A DNA stretch of 64,000 nt from Amaranthus tricolor (Eukaryota; Streptophyta; Magnoliopsida; Caryophyllales; Amaranthaceae): NCBI RefSeq assembly GCF_026212465.1, contig NC_080063.1, forward strand, positions 6,289,225 to 6,353,224, in the 5' to 3' direction. Position numbers and translations under genes: made by a program. Below, in pieces: positions 13,427 through 27,933 of the stretch. Position 1 is the first letter of the stretch, and the number at the start of each line of letters is the position of its first letter. The notes under the pieces were generated by a model. It ran no database searches and had not been told where the DNA came from. It worked only from the letters and a program-made list of their open reading frames with translations.

Positions 13427-16400
13427 AGTGGGTTTCAACTTTGATTTGAATTATACCTATGTCAGCCCTTTCTTTTCCTGTAAGTGTTCAGATTAGAACA
13501 ATGCCTATAGACAGGACCAAACCAGCTTTGGCCTTGAAGACAAATAATTTACATGTGTTAGGAAAGAATGTAGCATCACAAAAAGTACAAAAAGCATCAA
13601 TTCTCATGACTAAATTTATGGTTGAAATTTGAATTCAGTGAGGCGGACACTTAAATAGATAAACACATGGGTTCTCTGACTTTGGATTTCACTATGAACA
13701 ACTGAAAATGAAGATTCACCCTTTGGATCTTATGTGAACCTTCCGTTGTGGACACTTTAAAAGCCTTGTGGTCCTTTTGGAAAGCAAGGGCATCATAATC
13801 CATAGTCTATTTGTTTAAGGTTATTTTGTCTAGAGTCGATTGTTTTTACCAGTAAATATGTTATTTGCTTAATCATGATTCAAAGCACCACAAAATAAAA
13901 CCTTTTGAATTAATCCGAAAATCCATAAATCATCAATTTAGCCTTCACCAGGACAAGTCATAGTAGCTTTTATCTATCAGAATAAAAAGATTTCAGTCTT
14001 TCAGATACATTAAATAGCTCTGCTCTAAACACAGAAATTTAAGAATCCGATTCATTTCATGATTATATTTAAATCAGAAAACGGACAAAAAACTCTTCAA
14101 CAAGAAAATGACATCACTTTGTAAATTCTCACCTCCAAACAATCAATCACTGCCAGTTGATGTTGTTCTGCAACGTCTGGGCTTAGCTTGATCAATCGAC
14201 CAAGGGCATCAATGCCCATGTATTTCAGATTATGACTATCACTCTGTTCATTAGATAGAGAGTTTCAAGAGATCATGTAATACAAGATGCATACAAGAAT
14301 AAATTTCTTATCATATTAGAATAATACCTTCAGAAACTTTGATATTGCGTCTGCTGCAGCTTCCAATAATTTAGCACTGGGATGTATAGCTGATGCACAG
14401 CACACACATTCATAAAGGACAGCATTTCCTATGTTGCTAGAAGCATCTGCCTTCCTAATTAAGTCACCCAGAACTGTATACATTTGTTCACTCGCGTGCT
14501 TATCACCACTACCCAGTAATGCCAAAATTTTGAGCAACTTAATCTGTATAATTAAAGTATAAACAAAAGTTAAAATTAAAATTAAAACTCGTGGGGATGA
14601 GGCTTCAATTGGCTTGTGGCCCAATTATGACACATACTACAATTTTAAATGAAGTCTAAAGCACCTAAAAATAGAAAATAGAAAAATAGATGATGTAAAT
14701 GTCAAAAGCAAGCAAGCCAAACCCAGTTTATGCCAAGGGATAGCAGGTAGATTAAGTCGGGCTTCTCAATGGCTTATAAATATCAATCAAAGCCTAGCTT
14801 AGCTAGTAAAGCTAGAGAACTAAATCACTCCAATTAATATTGATTTGACTTTGGCACTATTCACTTACTTCACTTTGACCATAGTTTATTAGCAATAATA
14901 AAAAAATATCGAAGCCTAGCTTAGCTAGTAAATCTAATAATATTCCTTGATTTTCTTTATTGTGATCTTTACTTTTCACTATCATACTCCCTTTGCTTCT
15001 CCAAGAACAATTCTTCAACAAACCTACCACAAAAACGGTTAGCATTCCCTAATCCCTTCTTTTAGATTCCACCAGTTGATTCTTTGTCTTAGATTTTATT
15101 CTTGCTTGAGTTTGATTGCATATGAAAATTGAGGACTAAGATTTTGTGTTGGGTGGCTACACATTTCCACCCAAATGACTGTGCATTTAGGCAGCATCCC
15201 TATCTATTCTCCAATTCAAGATGTTACCCATTTGGCTAACATTACAGCAACTTCTATAAGTTAGTAAAGTTACCAAATGATTTCACTTAATAAGTATCAA
15301 CAAATTATATGCTTGTGCGAAATTTAAAAGACTCATTTTTATGTGAAACCTCTGTAGACATTTTCAAATGAGATAGAAAATGAGTAGCAGTCATTTGATA
15401 GAAGAGAGAGAAGAAGCTAAGTGAAGGTCCTGAAGGATAAGTATTACGAAGGTAAGTAAGGGATAGAGAATACAAAAAGAGTTTTATACTTTATCACGTA
15501 AATATAGTACCCTCACTATTGGAGTAATAGAGTACTTTAGTGAAAAAGTTCCTCATTCCAAGTTTTAATAAATGTCAGTAATTTTCCCTATTAATTGTTA
15601 TTCCCCTAACACCATAAATCCAGTCGAGGCCTAAATACCACAATTTGCATATTTTCTTCTCTATTTTTAATTTTTGGACTCTCACCAACTCATTTTATCT
15701 TTTGCATACAAAGAATGTTAATGCTACGTACTTCCATAATATCTAATAACTCTACGTACTTTCCTAAAATAGCTCTGGCATACCACGATGTGACTCTTAT
15801 CCAAGATCTTACTTGTTTCCTTCATCTCTTATCCCAAAAACATAATAATATTTTCTCAATTCACACATGTGGTACGCCACTTTCATATGGTGACCTACAA
15901 AACCTTGCATACTAAAATAAGAGTAAGAGAGAATAGTACTCCATGAAGCACCTTAAATGCACAAAACATAGAAGCGCTTCCTTAAAACAAAAAAGTTTTA
16001 AATATGCTAACGTGAACCTGCCATAGCCCCTGATTCTCGGACATGTATCATAGGTTGAAAAATAAATTCAAAGAGAGATCAAAAGCCATATCAAAATGCA
16101 AAGCAATATTCTCAGAAGTAGTTTAGATTTAAGAGCATATCAACTTATGTGAATGAATACACCTATCAGCTTTTTTAACCATTTGCAACGCAAATAATGA
16201 CTTGAATGTTTCGACCTAACGTAGGAGAACATAGATAAAACCTTAATAGAAGTAATACTTTATCCAAGACACTAATAGAATACCCAAAACAAATGCAAAA
16301 AGATCAAAATTAGTGTAACCCAGTTTATCAACACCCCCCCTCTTCCCTTCCATGAATTGTAAGCCAAAACATATAGATCAGACATGTGATTCATAATTTT

Positions 16401-18410
16401 AAAAAAAAAAAAAATAATAACATTACAACAATGTAAAATCCTAAATTCCAAAACATTGAACAAAAATACCAACATGAAATTGCTGTTTTTCTCCTCTCCA
16501 ACAAGAAAATATAAATAACTAATGAGTCTTGTACAAAATTACAATCAGCATGAAGTATTCTATGCTATCAAGTTGAGGCCAAATACATCAATGACAAGGT
16601 GTTCTGAAATTTAACCAAAGCGTACATCACACAATTCCAAAAGATCGCACAAGGTCGCTATTTCGACAACAAAAGCAGTCCAGATAGCCCCTCTCTTCCA
16701 AATGACTTCTATAATCCCGTTCTTAAAAAGGAACATGCATGTCTAGACAAAGAATCACAAAGGCAAAAACTTGATAAAACAAAAGGAATGGGAATGAGGC
16801 TAGCTACTACATAAAACAAATTCCAATCCTCTATCCTATATACTAAATGCCTAAGTCTACATAATCTCAAAGAACCAAGAAATCCTAGCTTAAATCAAAA
16901 TTGCCAAAGATCTTCGAACTCACTTTTGAAATGATTAATATTTGGTCACTCCAAATATTTACCATGTGTTCCATGATTCCATCACATCATACAAGTAGTA
17001 ACTTCTGAAAGAGCACAATATGAGGCTGTGGCCATTGTTGCACCTAAACTTCTTGAAACTAGTGCTCACACTCCAGAATTGGTAAAATCAAATAAAGGTA
17101 GAACTCACTCTTTTGTTCAAGCTAAAATTTCTATTTGTAACAACTTGGCCTAAAGTTTGATAAGGGTCATACCTGAATGAACGGAGCAGGCATCTGATGA
17201 TAATCATAGCTTTTCGGCAATCTTCTTTCTGCTACTTGTTTTAAAATACTAACAAAGCTCCCAACTAAATCTTTATAGGAATTAGCATCTATTGTAATCA
17301 GATCAAATAAAGGACAAAGTGCGGCACCCATGACTGAGGGATCATTATCAGAAAGCTTCTGCAGAAAAGAAATCAAAAAAAAATAAAAAGCCACTTGTTA
17401 TTGCACGAAAAGGCTATCAAATGGTAAGAAAATGTAACATAAGCACCAACACAGAGTGTCGATCCTTCGAAAAGCACAACTAACTTTAAACACTTCAAGA
17501 GCACCTCAATGCATACATTCCTTTAATCAACATAACATCCCAAAACTTCAGAGGGAGGGGGCATGTAAACCAAAAGCTATAAACAAATTAAAGATCATAA
17601 AATCGAACAGACATAAAACTAGAACCAGGGATAGCATATTATGTACATTATAATCTCATCCATGAGCATTGAACACTCACAATATCAGATTATTAAATCA
17701 TGCAAAAGGTCTTAACATAAAAATTTATTGACCCAATTGAATTATCCATAAAACATGGTAACTAAAACCCTAAAAGTAAAATTCTATAACTCACACAATG
17801 CAGAAACAAAACCCCAATAAAATAAACAATAAGAATCTCAAACCTTGCGAAAATTGGAGACGAGATGAGAAACAGAAGAAGAAGATTGCTGGAAAAAGCG
17901 GTGTAAAGCCATAACAGCCTTCTTCTTTACAGCCTCTTTGGGATGATTAAGTAAGTCAACAACTTGGGGCAAAACAGCAGGAATAGTTTCCTCATTGATC
18001 AATCGACAAACAGCATTCAAAGCAGCAGAAACAACAAGATAATTATCAGATTTCAAGTCTTTCTGGATAGTATTAACGATGAGAATGATAAGATCATGAT
18101 CTTCATTGAGAAAAAGTGTAACAGCTAAGTACCCAGTACGCTTAAGGAGGATATTATCATCATGGGTCATTTTAACAGCATGAATGTACCCAAAAGAAGC
18201 ATCATGACCAAGCATTTCAACATAAACAAGGCGAATTATGAACTCTTTCATCTTCCTTTTAGGAATATCAGGTTCGATAATTCGGCGTTTTAGGGTTTCG
18301 ATTTCGTGAAGAACGATTCGATCTTCTTCGGACCTAGATCGAGCCTCACCGATTGATTTGACGAGATCTAGGAATTCTTTAGATTGTCCGAATCCTCCTT
18401 GGGAGCCCAT
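1..18410 (-). CDS. AP4E: AP-4 adaptor complex subunit epsilon (11 coding exons, 3' end outside the window)
   Basis: Large subunit of the AP-4 coat adaptor, which acts at the trans-Golgi network in sorting membrane and vacuolar cargo. Exons on the minus strand: 18410-17844, 17358-17173, 14543-14328, 14243-14133, 11770-11573, 11492-11361, 10845-10789, 8628-8512, 3605-3528, 2234-2091, 1024-1. All junctions are GT-AG and the frame stays open for about 943 residues. The N-terminal part is the adaptin HEAT trunk (for example RLVYVEMLGHDASFGYIHAV, RLPKSYDYHQMPAPFIQ). After exon 10 comes a Ser/Pro-rich hinge. The last visible residues, DALVRQMGV..ASQN, match the extreme C-terminus of plant AP4E, so only a few codons and the stop are missing. 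First in-frame ATG is at 18410. The codon where I recall the usual plant start is CTG (18446-18444). Introns of up to about 4.9 kb hold many transposons. Family assignment is very secure. Confidence 0.95.
1983..2052. repeat. (TA)n microsatellite in AP4E intron 10
   Basis: About 35 uninterrupted TA units, starting 38 bases downstream (in gene orientation) of the 3' end of AP4E exon 10. The Ile/Tyr-rich reading frames across it are artefacts. Confidence 0.95.
2862..2899. repeat. (A)38 homopolymer
   Basis: Pure A tract in AP4E intron 9. It could be a retroposon tail, but I see no recognisable retroposon body 5' of it. Confidence 0.9.
4526..4781 (-). repeat. 3' LTR of the intronic LTR element
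   Basis: 256 bp, nearly identical to 6347-6569 apart from an extra 33 bp that begins after GGACACTTC and repeats that motif at its end. The other LTR therefore probably lost 33 bp by slippage between the short repeats. Confidence 0.88.
6347..6569 (-). repeat. 5' LTR of the intronic LTR element, next to the PBS
   Basis: 223 bp, starting TGTAATAGATC and ending CATCACA on the plus strand. The primer-binding site lies at 6334-6345, which fixes the element as minus-strand. It contains TATATATAG, a possible LTR promoter. Confidence 0.88.
7127..7300. repeat. Interspersed repeat, same family as 36974-37381
   Basis: The stretch with CCACCAAGACGGGGTTTG, TTGTTTCCGATTAATCCTTG and AATTGCACATGG matches the left arm of the fold-back element in a SIEL intron. 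It looks like one arm only. Limits are approximate and the class (SINE-like or fold-back) is not settled. Confidence 0.5.
9547..9664 (+). repeat. 59-bp tandem duplication containing the snRNA upstream element
   Basis: Copies 9547-9605 and 9606-9664 differ at very few bases. Each ends with the plant USE motif TCCCACATCG, so the U5 gene has two upstream elements 59 bp apart. Confidence 0.93.
9651..9660 (+). promoter_or_regulatory. Upstream sequence element (USE) of the U5 snRNA gene
   Basis: TCCCACATCG matches the plant snRNA USE consensus RTCCCACATCG. A second copy lies at 9592-9601. The proximal copy is 31-32 bp upstream of the TATA-like box, which fits the wider spacing of plant RNA polymerase II snRNA genes rather than the roughly 10-bp shorter Pol III spacing. 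Confidence 0.85.
9692..9698 (+). promoter_or_regulatory. TATA-like box of the U5 snRNA gene
   Basis: TTTAAAT lies about 31-37 bp upstream of the inferred U5 5' end at 9729. It is not a perfect TATATAA, so promoter strength is uncertain. Confidence 0.6.
9729..9843 (+). ncRNA. U5: U5 spliceosomal snRNA (hAT-borne copy)
   Basis: U5 is the snRNP RNA that holds the two exons during splicing. Its invariant loop I is present: stem TATTCTTT (9755-9762) pairs perfectly with AAAGAATA (9774-9781) around the 11-nt loop CGCCTTTTACT. Lower pairing is seen between GAGCAC and GTGCTC and between GCCAC (9730-9734) and GTGGC (9803-9807), which places the 5' end at A9729. An Sm site ATTTTTGG lies at 9815-9822. 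The 3' hairpin (CCTT/AAGG, 9829-9841) is short and weak, so the 3' end is approximate and the copy may be a variant or pseudogene. USE and TATA elements lie upstream. It sits antisense to AP4E, in intron 7, inside a hAT element. Confidence 0.85.
12955..13424 (+). repeat. Retroposon-like repeat with (A)36 tail
   Basis: A GC-richer block with repeated CGCCTAAG/CCTTAGGCG-type motifs, partly palindromic (GCTCGCCTAAG near 12975, GCGCCTAAGGGCTC near 13340). It ends, after about 40 bp of other sequence, in a pure A tract (13389-13424). The tail and block suggest a retroposon, but no clear A/B boxes or target duplication were found. Confidence 0.45.
14544..17172. other. AP4E intron 2, no gene seen
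   Basis: AT-rich 2.6-kb intron. It has short homopolymers (for example A near 16400) but no convincing exon, RNA gene or element with paired ends. Confidence 0.6.
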
Positions 18411-18867
18411 TGCGAGCTCCCTACCAATTGTCTTCAACTGCTCCAGCTTCGGTTTGCTGATTGAGAAGGAGATGGAGAATTGAAGATCTGATAAGAGAAC
18501 AAACACACACAGAGAATTGAAGCTAGAGACAGTGGTATCCTGTTGAAGTTTGGTGAAATTGAACTCTTACTCAAGGATTTTCATTGATTATACACGATTT
18601 CTTTTCTAAGGAAGAATTGGAACTTTAAAATAAAAAAATAAAAAATAAATAAATAAAATCAAATTCTTTATTTGTTTAAGTGGAATGGAAACAACAAACA
18701 AGGAATAGTTTTTAAAAAAAAAAAAAGTCCATAAAAAAATGTGTTGGGGAAGAGATTATTTGAGTTGAGATTAAAAGTCTTGTATTAAAATCTTACAATT
18801 TTTATTCTCTTGTGTGAAACACCCTTGAATTGTTTTATATTAAGTTGAAGGGTTTTTAATGTGATAT

Positions 18868-19310
18868 ACTTCCTCTGAATTTTACTATTTCCTCCTAAGG
18901 TGAGATATTTACTTTTTTACGCTATTAAATATATTTATTTAATACTTAATATCTTTTATTATACATAACGAAGTATTATAAAAAGTGAATATTAATAACC
19001 TTTACTTTAAAATGAATCAAACAAAATCTCAAATGACTATCATTTTATTTATAGATTAAAAATAAAATATCAACTAAGAGTAAATAGTATCAAAAAGTAA
19101 ATGTCTAATTTTCAGTGAATATGAGGGAATAGTTGTTATAGTCACTCTAGCAACTATTGTTCATGAATTGATTTTATTTGGCATATACTTCTCTATGTAT
19201 GATGTAAAACATAGTCAAGTATAATCTTATTTTATTCGTGTTAATGCATATATCATGATATTAACTTTCGAGATTTTTTTACATGAAATTAAAGATATTA
19301 AAAATTGAAA
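18868..19310. repeat. Degenerate Stowaway-like MITE sequence upstream of AP4E
   Basis: TACTTCCTC near 18868 and, inverted, ACTATTCCCTC near 19132 resemble worn Stowaway ends (TACTCCCTCCGT). A second fragment, 19195-19310, shares AAAACATAGT and ATCTTATTTTATTCGT with the MITE fragment at 38694-38920. Ends are too worn to fix. Confidence 0.4.
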
Positions 19311-19355
19311 TTGTGCATTGGATAGTGTGATAAACCGAAATGTAAAAATTACTAA

Positions 19356-19661
19356 TGGCCCGTTTGGTTAGTGGTACTAAATGGTGATAATGAGAATGAT
19401 TTAGTGTAAAATTTTATCAAAAGTTTCATGTCATGGCCATGATGAATGAACTTTGATAAAAAAAAATATTTACAAATTTTCATTACCACTTAATAGGCTA
19501 ATATCACCTCTCCCAGTAGTAATGCATTGAATTTATGAAGAAAATGAGATGATAGAAGTTGAACAAGCATGACCATCAAGGTAGCAAAAGATTTTTCAAT
19601 AAAAATTACACTAATTTGCATTCCCATTACCACTGTTTAATACCACTTACCAAACAGGCTA
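19356..19661. mobile_element. Tourist-like (PIF/Harbinger) MITE
   Basis: 306 bp. Inverted ends are TGGCCCGTTTGGTTAGTGGTA and (reverse complement of the right end) TAGCCTGTTTGGTAAGTGGTA. The 3-bp duplication TAA is present on both sides (19353-19355, 19662-19664). Size, GTTTGG end and TAA target are diagnostic. Noncoding. Confidence 0.85.
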
Positions 19662-19669
19662 TAAAAACC

Positions 19670-22540
<2,871 letters not shown>

Positions 22541-22751
22541 AAACAAAACTTGCACTCCTTTTTTTAAAAAAAATATTATCATTTCAAGATACTCTTAAAA
22601 TAAAATAAAATCAAATTAAATTAATTTTAACAATTTTAATTTGAAATCCTTACATTTCATTGAGATCATTTGACCATAAAATCACTCTTACATTGGTTTG
22701 TCTAATTTATTGAATTAAAAAAGAAAATTATTAATTTAAACTGTTTTTTAA

Positions 22752-22804
<53 letters not shown>
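22752..22804. repeat. (AAT)n microsatellite
   Basis: About 17 AAT units, uninterrupted. Confidence 0.95.
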
Positions 22805-22806
<2 letters not shown>

Positions 22807-25679
22807 GTTTCAAAATGAAAAGTTATGCCGAATTTAATGTTAACTCCTATTCTCATATTCTCTCATATTTTGTGAGTGATTTCCTTTTAGTTGCTCCAAA
22901 ATTTTCATACTTCAAAGTTGGAATCGGAGGATCTGAATCTATTGTGAGAGCAACAATAGGTAACGAAATTTCTTAAAATTATGTTCACTTGTTCATAATT
23001 TTTTGTTCATTAATGTTGAAGAATTAGAATTTTATCTTTATTTTAGTTCTTGAATTTACGATGTTTTGTGTTCATATTGTTGAATCAGGTTTTATTGTGT
23101 TGCAGAGTCCTATATTTTGTCGATAAATATACGTTGAACAATCAAGCATGAAAAGAGAGTCATATGATCAGGAGATGGTTGTTATCAAACAACCAAATGG
23201 CAATATAATAGGTCGATATAGAGAAGGACATTGTTGATAATTACTTTTGAAGTCCAGATGATCAAACTAAGCAAGTATATGATCATTATTTAAGCATTAA
23301 TATGAGCATTATAAAATAATCATTTTGAGTTTTTTATTTGATTATTGTAAGCATATATATGTTCACAAATTACTGTAAGAGACTGTCTTTTAAAGAAAAG
23401 GTCTCAATTCGATCAGCTCATTAGATTTTTTAAAAATACAAAAACATAAATGTAGCGTAACTATACTCTTACTCGGTAGGGGTTTAGGATATCTCAAGTG
23501 TGCATTTAGGATAAGTCAAATAGGGGTTCACAGTATGTCAAGTAGGTGCTTTTACCATGTTAAAGTTGTCAAGTACGTGTTATGTGCTGTAGGTGTTTAG
23601 GTTATTTGTTGTAGGTGTTTTAGTTATGTGTTGTAGGTTTTTTGTTATATGTTGTGGATGTTTAGGTTCTTTATTGTAGGTAATTATGTTACGTGTTGTA
23701 GGATTTTATATTATGTGCTGTAGGTGTTTAGGTTTTTTAGTGTAGCAGTTTATGTTAAAGTGTTGTAGGTATTTATATGTCTACTTCAGTACGTCAAAAG
23801 TACTTACTATAACTATTTTAAAATTGCATACATCAATTATACAAAATGCCTACTTCAGTATGTAAAATTACCTATTAAAACTAGCTCAAATACCTAGTAA
23901 AACTAGTTTAAAACGCCAACTAAAAATTATAATAAGTGCTTTTGTGAAATTTGTGAGCATAATAGGTATTTTTGTAAATTAGGTTGGTCTTTTGACTCAA
24001 AAGACCCGCTAATATATGTTATCATTATGAATTTATATATAATCATTTTAAGTAATGACATTGTTGATAATCATTTTTTGAGTTTTGTTGATTAATTTAT
24101 GCTTGTATATGATCGTTTTTAAGGATCACTAAGAGCTTTGTAAGATTATCATATTAAGTCTTTATTTTACAATTGTAAGCATATATATATATATATGTTA
24201 TCATTATTAGTTTTAATATGATCATTTTTAAGCAATGAACTTGTTAATGATCATGTTTAACGTGCATTTGATAAAATAACGCATCTATATGATCATCTTA
24301 AAATTTTAATTTGAATGATTATTCAAGATTAATTATGTGTTACAAAAATTTCCATCACAATCAACACAGCGCTAGAAGGGGATGATCCACGAGAATAAAT
24401 TTTGGTTCATGATTATATGAGATGCGACTAAGTTTTACTGATTTGGTTGTCACTAATTTACCGTTCACCCTTCTCCATTATTCGGATTTAAGACCGACAA
24501 TAAGCAATATAATAAGCACTTAAAATGGAATTTTCTATTAGTTAGAACCTAATAATTTAAAATCCACCAAGTATGAGAGCTCTCACATACAAGAGATAAT
24601 TATTGAATACGAAGTTAACTAGAAAAATAAAATTATAGTGTTTGAGGCTTTTTCTTTTTTCTTTTTACCCATGTGACAAAGATACAATTCTCACCAAATA
24701 TAAAAATAATTACTAGTGTCTGACAGACTAATATGACGGCAATAAAAAATCAACAAGGAGTTATATTTGGAAATAAGAATTCTATGTAAGCGCTAAATGA
24801 ATTCATAATATTTAAGATATAATATTTTTTAAAATATGAGTAATTTTTTAATACTATTTGTTGAATAAAAATTAATATTTGAAATATGAATTTCCATCCA
24901 CGACGATCTTATACATATACTTAAAGATTTAAAAGTAACATTTACAAATATTGTCAATAAGGATACATTAAGGATGCTTAGATGTATATATGATTCCTCT
25001 AAGGCTCTAAGCAATACGTGATTATATACATAAACTAAAAAGTAGGTTCAAATTATAAAAAAGTCGTCATAGAAACTTAATATTCAAAAGACTAAATATT
25101 TAATTGATTATTTAAAAGGAATATACATCATTTATTTATTAAAATAACAATAATAAAAACAATGAAATAAAATAATACCTAAATCAAGGTATATATATAT
25201 AAGAAAAACATATTTAATCTATGAACAGTTCCAATTTTTATCGAAAATTTCCAAAGAAAAAACATACTAAGTTTAATTCATACATTTCAGACACTAGCAT
25301 AAAATACTCTTTTGATCAATAGTAAAAACCTTTTACATTGGTTTTTAAAATGAAAGTAGGCTCAATGCAACAACAAATTGTATACAAAAATTAAATAAGA
25401 CTTTGAAATAAGAATTTGTTACGCCAATTGTAAAAACGACACAAAATTTTATCGAAAAAAGTAAAATGTATACAGAAATTGTTGCGTATGCAAAATATTG
25501 TTGCGTCTGTAATGAAAACGAAAGCAACAAACTAAGATTTAATTTAACACCCTATCTTGTATGAGACCGTCTTAGAGAAGATCTTAAAACTGGAAATTAA
25601 TAAGTTAAAAAGTTTTCATTATTGAGTTATTTAACTTAAATATGAAGTATGAGACAGTTATACAATAATTCGTGTTAAT
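22805..25679. other. AT-rich intergenic stretch downstream of the CML gene
   Basis: No convincing gene. Short frames lack domain or splice support. Around 23575-23775 about 8-9 degenerate units of roughly 22-25 bp (core TGTTGTAGGTGTTTAGGTT) form a worn tandem array. Shared motifs such as GAGACTGTCTTTTAAAG (near 23378) and GAGACCGTCTTAGAGAAG (near 25563) suggest old MITE pieces. Confidence 0.6.
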
Positions 25680-26261
25680 TTAAACTTGTGTCATTGTATT
25701 AATACGTGCACCCATCATCATCATAGCTTTAAATTCATCAAAATTAATCGTTCCATCACCATCACGATCAACACCATTAATCATTTTTCTACACTCACCT
25801 AAAGAAAAATCATCCCCTAAACTCTTCATAACCATTTGTAATTCTTCAACAGTAATCTTACCATTTCCATCAGCATCGTAAATCGAAAACGCCTCTTTTA
25901 AATTATGTAAAATTTCATCGGAATCAATTCCTTTTGTATTAAGCGCAATAAATTCATTAATATCAATAAATCCATCACCATCGGCATCAACTTCTTTGAT
26001 CATGGAATCAATTTCTTCTTTAGTCACGTCTTGCCCTAAACTTCCCATTAACGACCCTAATTCCGACGAAGAAATTTTTCCGTCGCCATTTACATCGAAT
26101 TTTTTGAAAACATGTTCAAGCTCTTCGGTATTCACATTGAATGATCGACTTGAAGAGGAGAACGAATCGAACGATGTATTTTTTAAATTGGAATTCGCAT
26201 CTTGATCTGATTTTTTTTTTTCTTTCATATTCTTTTTGAAAAATGTTTGGGCAAAACCCAT
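25680..26261 (-). CDS. Calmodulin-like protein, four EF-hands, intronless
   Basis: 193-residue Ca2+ sensor of the plant CML family. Four canonical EF-hand loops are seen: DVNGDGKISSSE (56-67), DADGDGFIDINE (92-103), DADGNGKITVEE (129-140) and DRDGDGTINFDE (165-176). All keep Asp at position 1, Gly at 6 and Glu at 12, so all four should bind Ca2+. The first 48 residues are a Lys- then Ser-rich extension absent from calmodulin. The second residue is Gly, but Phe at position 3 disfavours N-myristoylation. No introns, as usual for CMLs. It most resembles CML25/26-type proteins by length and layout, but I cannot fix the orthologue. The start at 26261 is the first ATG of the frame. Partners and target pathway are unknown. 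Confidence 0.93.
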   Translation of the reverse strand: MGFAQTFFKKNMKEKKKSDQDANSNLKNTSFDSFSSSSRSFNVNTEELEHVFKKFDVNGDGKISSSELGSLMGSLGQDVTKEEIDSMIKEVDADGDGFIDINEFIALNTKGIDSDEILHNLKEAFSIYDADGNGKITVEELQMVMKSLGDDFSLGECRKMINGVDRDGDGTINFDEFKAMMMMGARINTMTQV

Positions 26262-27923
26262 TTGATTTTCTATTCAATTTTGATGTTGAATTTTTGGTTT
26301 TGTTAATGAAATACAAGGAGTAATTGCGTTAGGGGGTGAATGGTTTCAAAAGTGAGGAAAAAAGATAAGAGATTGGAATTTTTATTGTACTTTTTTTAAA
26401 ATTTTGATCCATAAAAATAGGAAAGATTAAAGTATAATTAGAAAAAACATAAAATTGTTGATTTTTTTTTCTATTCTATTATTGATAAAATCTAAAATTA
26501 GATATAGGATAATTTTGTAATTTAAAATTCATTTAAAATTGATGGAATTAAATATCTTTTCTAAATTAACCAATTAAAAAATTATAGGCTAATTTTTAGT
26601 AACATATACGTGGAGTGAATATGAAACTGATATAAGATAACTAAACAAGTTGGTCATAGTAATATGGATGCGATTAAATACATACTCAGGTGCGCGGACG
26701 TAAATATGAAAATTTTATTCACCATAAATGATGAATATGTGGTGGGTATGGACATGGATAAGAACATACTGTATACACCTGTATATTTTAATTAGTTTTA
26801 AAAAACTTAATGTTTATAAAATTAATTAAAGCAAATTGAGATTAATAAAATTCGAAAAACAATTAGTGTCTTATAAATTAGAGTCAAAATGAGAAGAAAA
26901 AAATTATTCATCATCATTTGTAGCATGTGTATATATCATGTTCATTACTTTAAAAACACATACTAAGGTATGTTTAACAATAGAGTTGTTTAGAGTTACT
27001 TGTAATGCTCGACCCTCAACAATCGATAAATAGCAGACTTAGAGAATTTATCTTGATGGTAAATGGTAACTCATAATTCCATCATATCGTGTATGAAGAG
27101 CGATGACCTTACTAAATTTTTTTTATTATGTAAGATTGTCAATAGAGCTTGATATTGCTTTTTAAATTTGTACTTGATACGTTATCTAAGTTGAATTTAT
27201 TAGATTATTTTTTGTTTAGTAATAACAACCTATATAAAAAAAAACTTATTATTATGAATTTACATAGCATTTAAATAACTTTATTTCAAAATAAAGAATG
27301 TCATAATTCGACTCCACTAGAGGCTCAAGAATCTAAATCGAAGTTAAGCTATAGGCATACAATTCGAGATTAAGACAGCGGTGGAGGTGAAAAAAGTTTC
27401 ACTTTTATTCAGATTACAATCAATGTATACATCATTCGATTTGAGTCAAACCTATTGCAATCCCTACTAAAAAGGGGTCGATAATTAAATTACAACTTGA
27501 GTAAGTATCAAAAAGACATTTTCACAACTAGTTTTAATAATTGTTTATTTTTATCATTTACCCAAAAAGATTGCCAAAATTATTTCAAAGTCTCATACAA
27601 GCTCGGTTATAACCACATCATTTTTCTAATTGATTACTTTTAAAATTATAAGTGATATCTCTAACATACTAAATATATATGGATTATGGTCTCACCATGA
27701 GACCGTTTTATTTAAGAATTTGTGAAATTATTATTTAAAATAATCCTGCTCAACTTGAGACGAACTCATATAATTATGCCATTGTTTTTTTTTTTTTGAA
27801 AGGAACCTAAACAAGAGATCAAACACTCAAATCTTCCCTTTATAGCGAAAATATACTTGAACCAACCCAATAGAAAATAAAACAGTAAAATCTTCACTTT
27901 ATAGCAAAAATATACATGAACCA
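26262..27923. other. CML upstream region and intergenic DNA
   Basis: AT-rich, no gene seen. Near the right end a unit of about 57 bp is duplicated (about 27831-27930; CTTTATAGC(G/A)AAAATATAC in both copies), directly beside the transposon at 27934. Confidence 0.6.
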
Positions 27924-27933
27924 GCCCAATAAA

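Noticed and set aside
25680..26261. N-myristoylation of the CML protein (starts Met-Gly)
   Set aside because: Phe directly after Gly is disfavoured by the myristoylation consensus.
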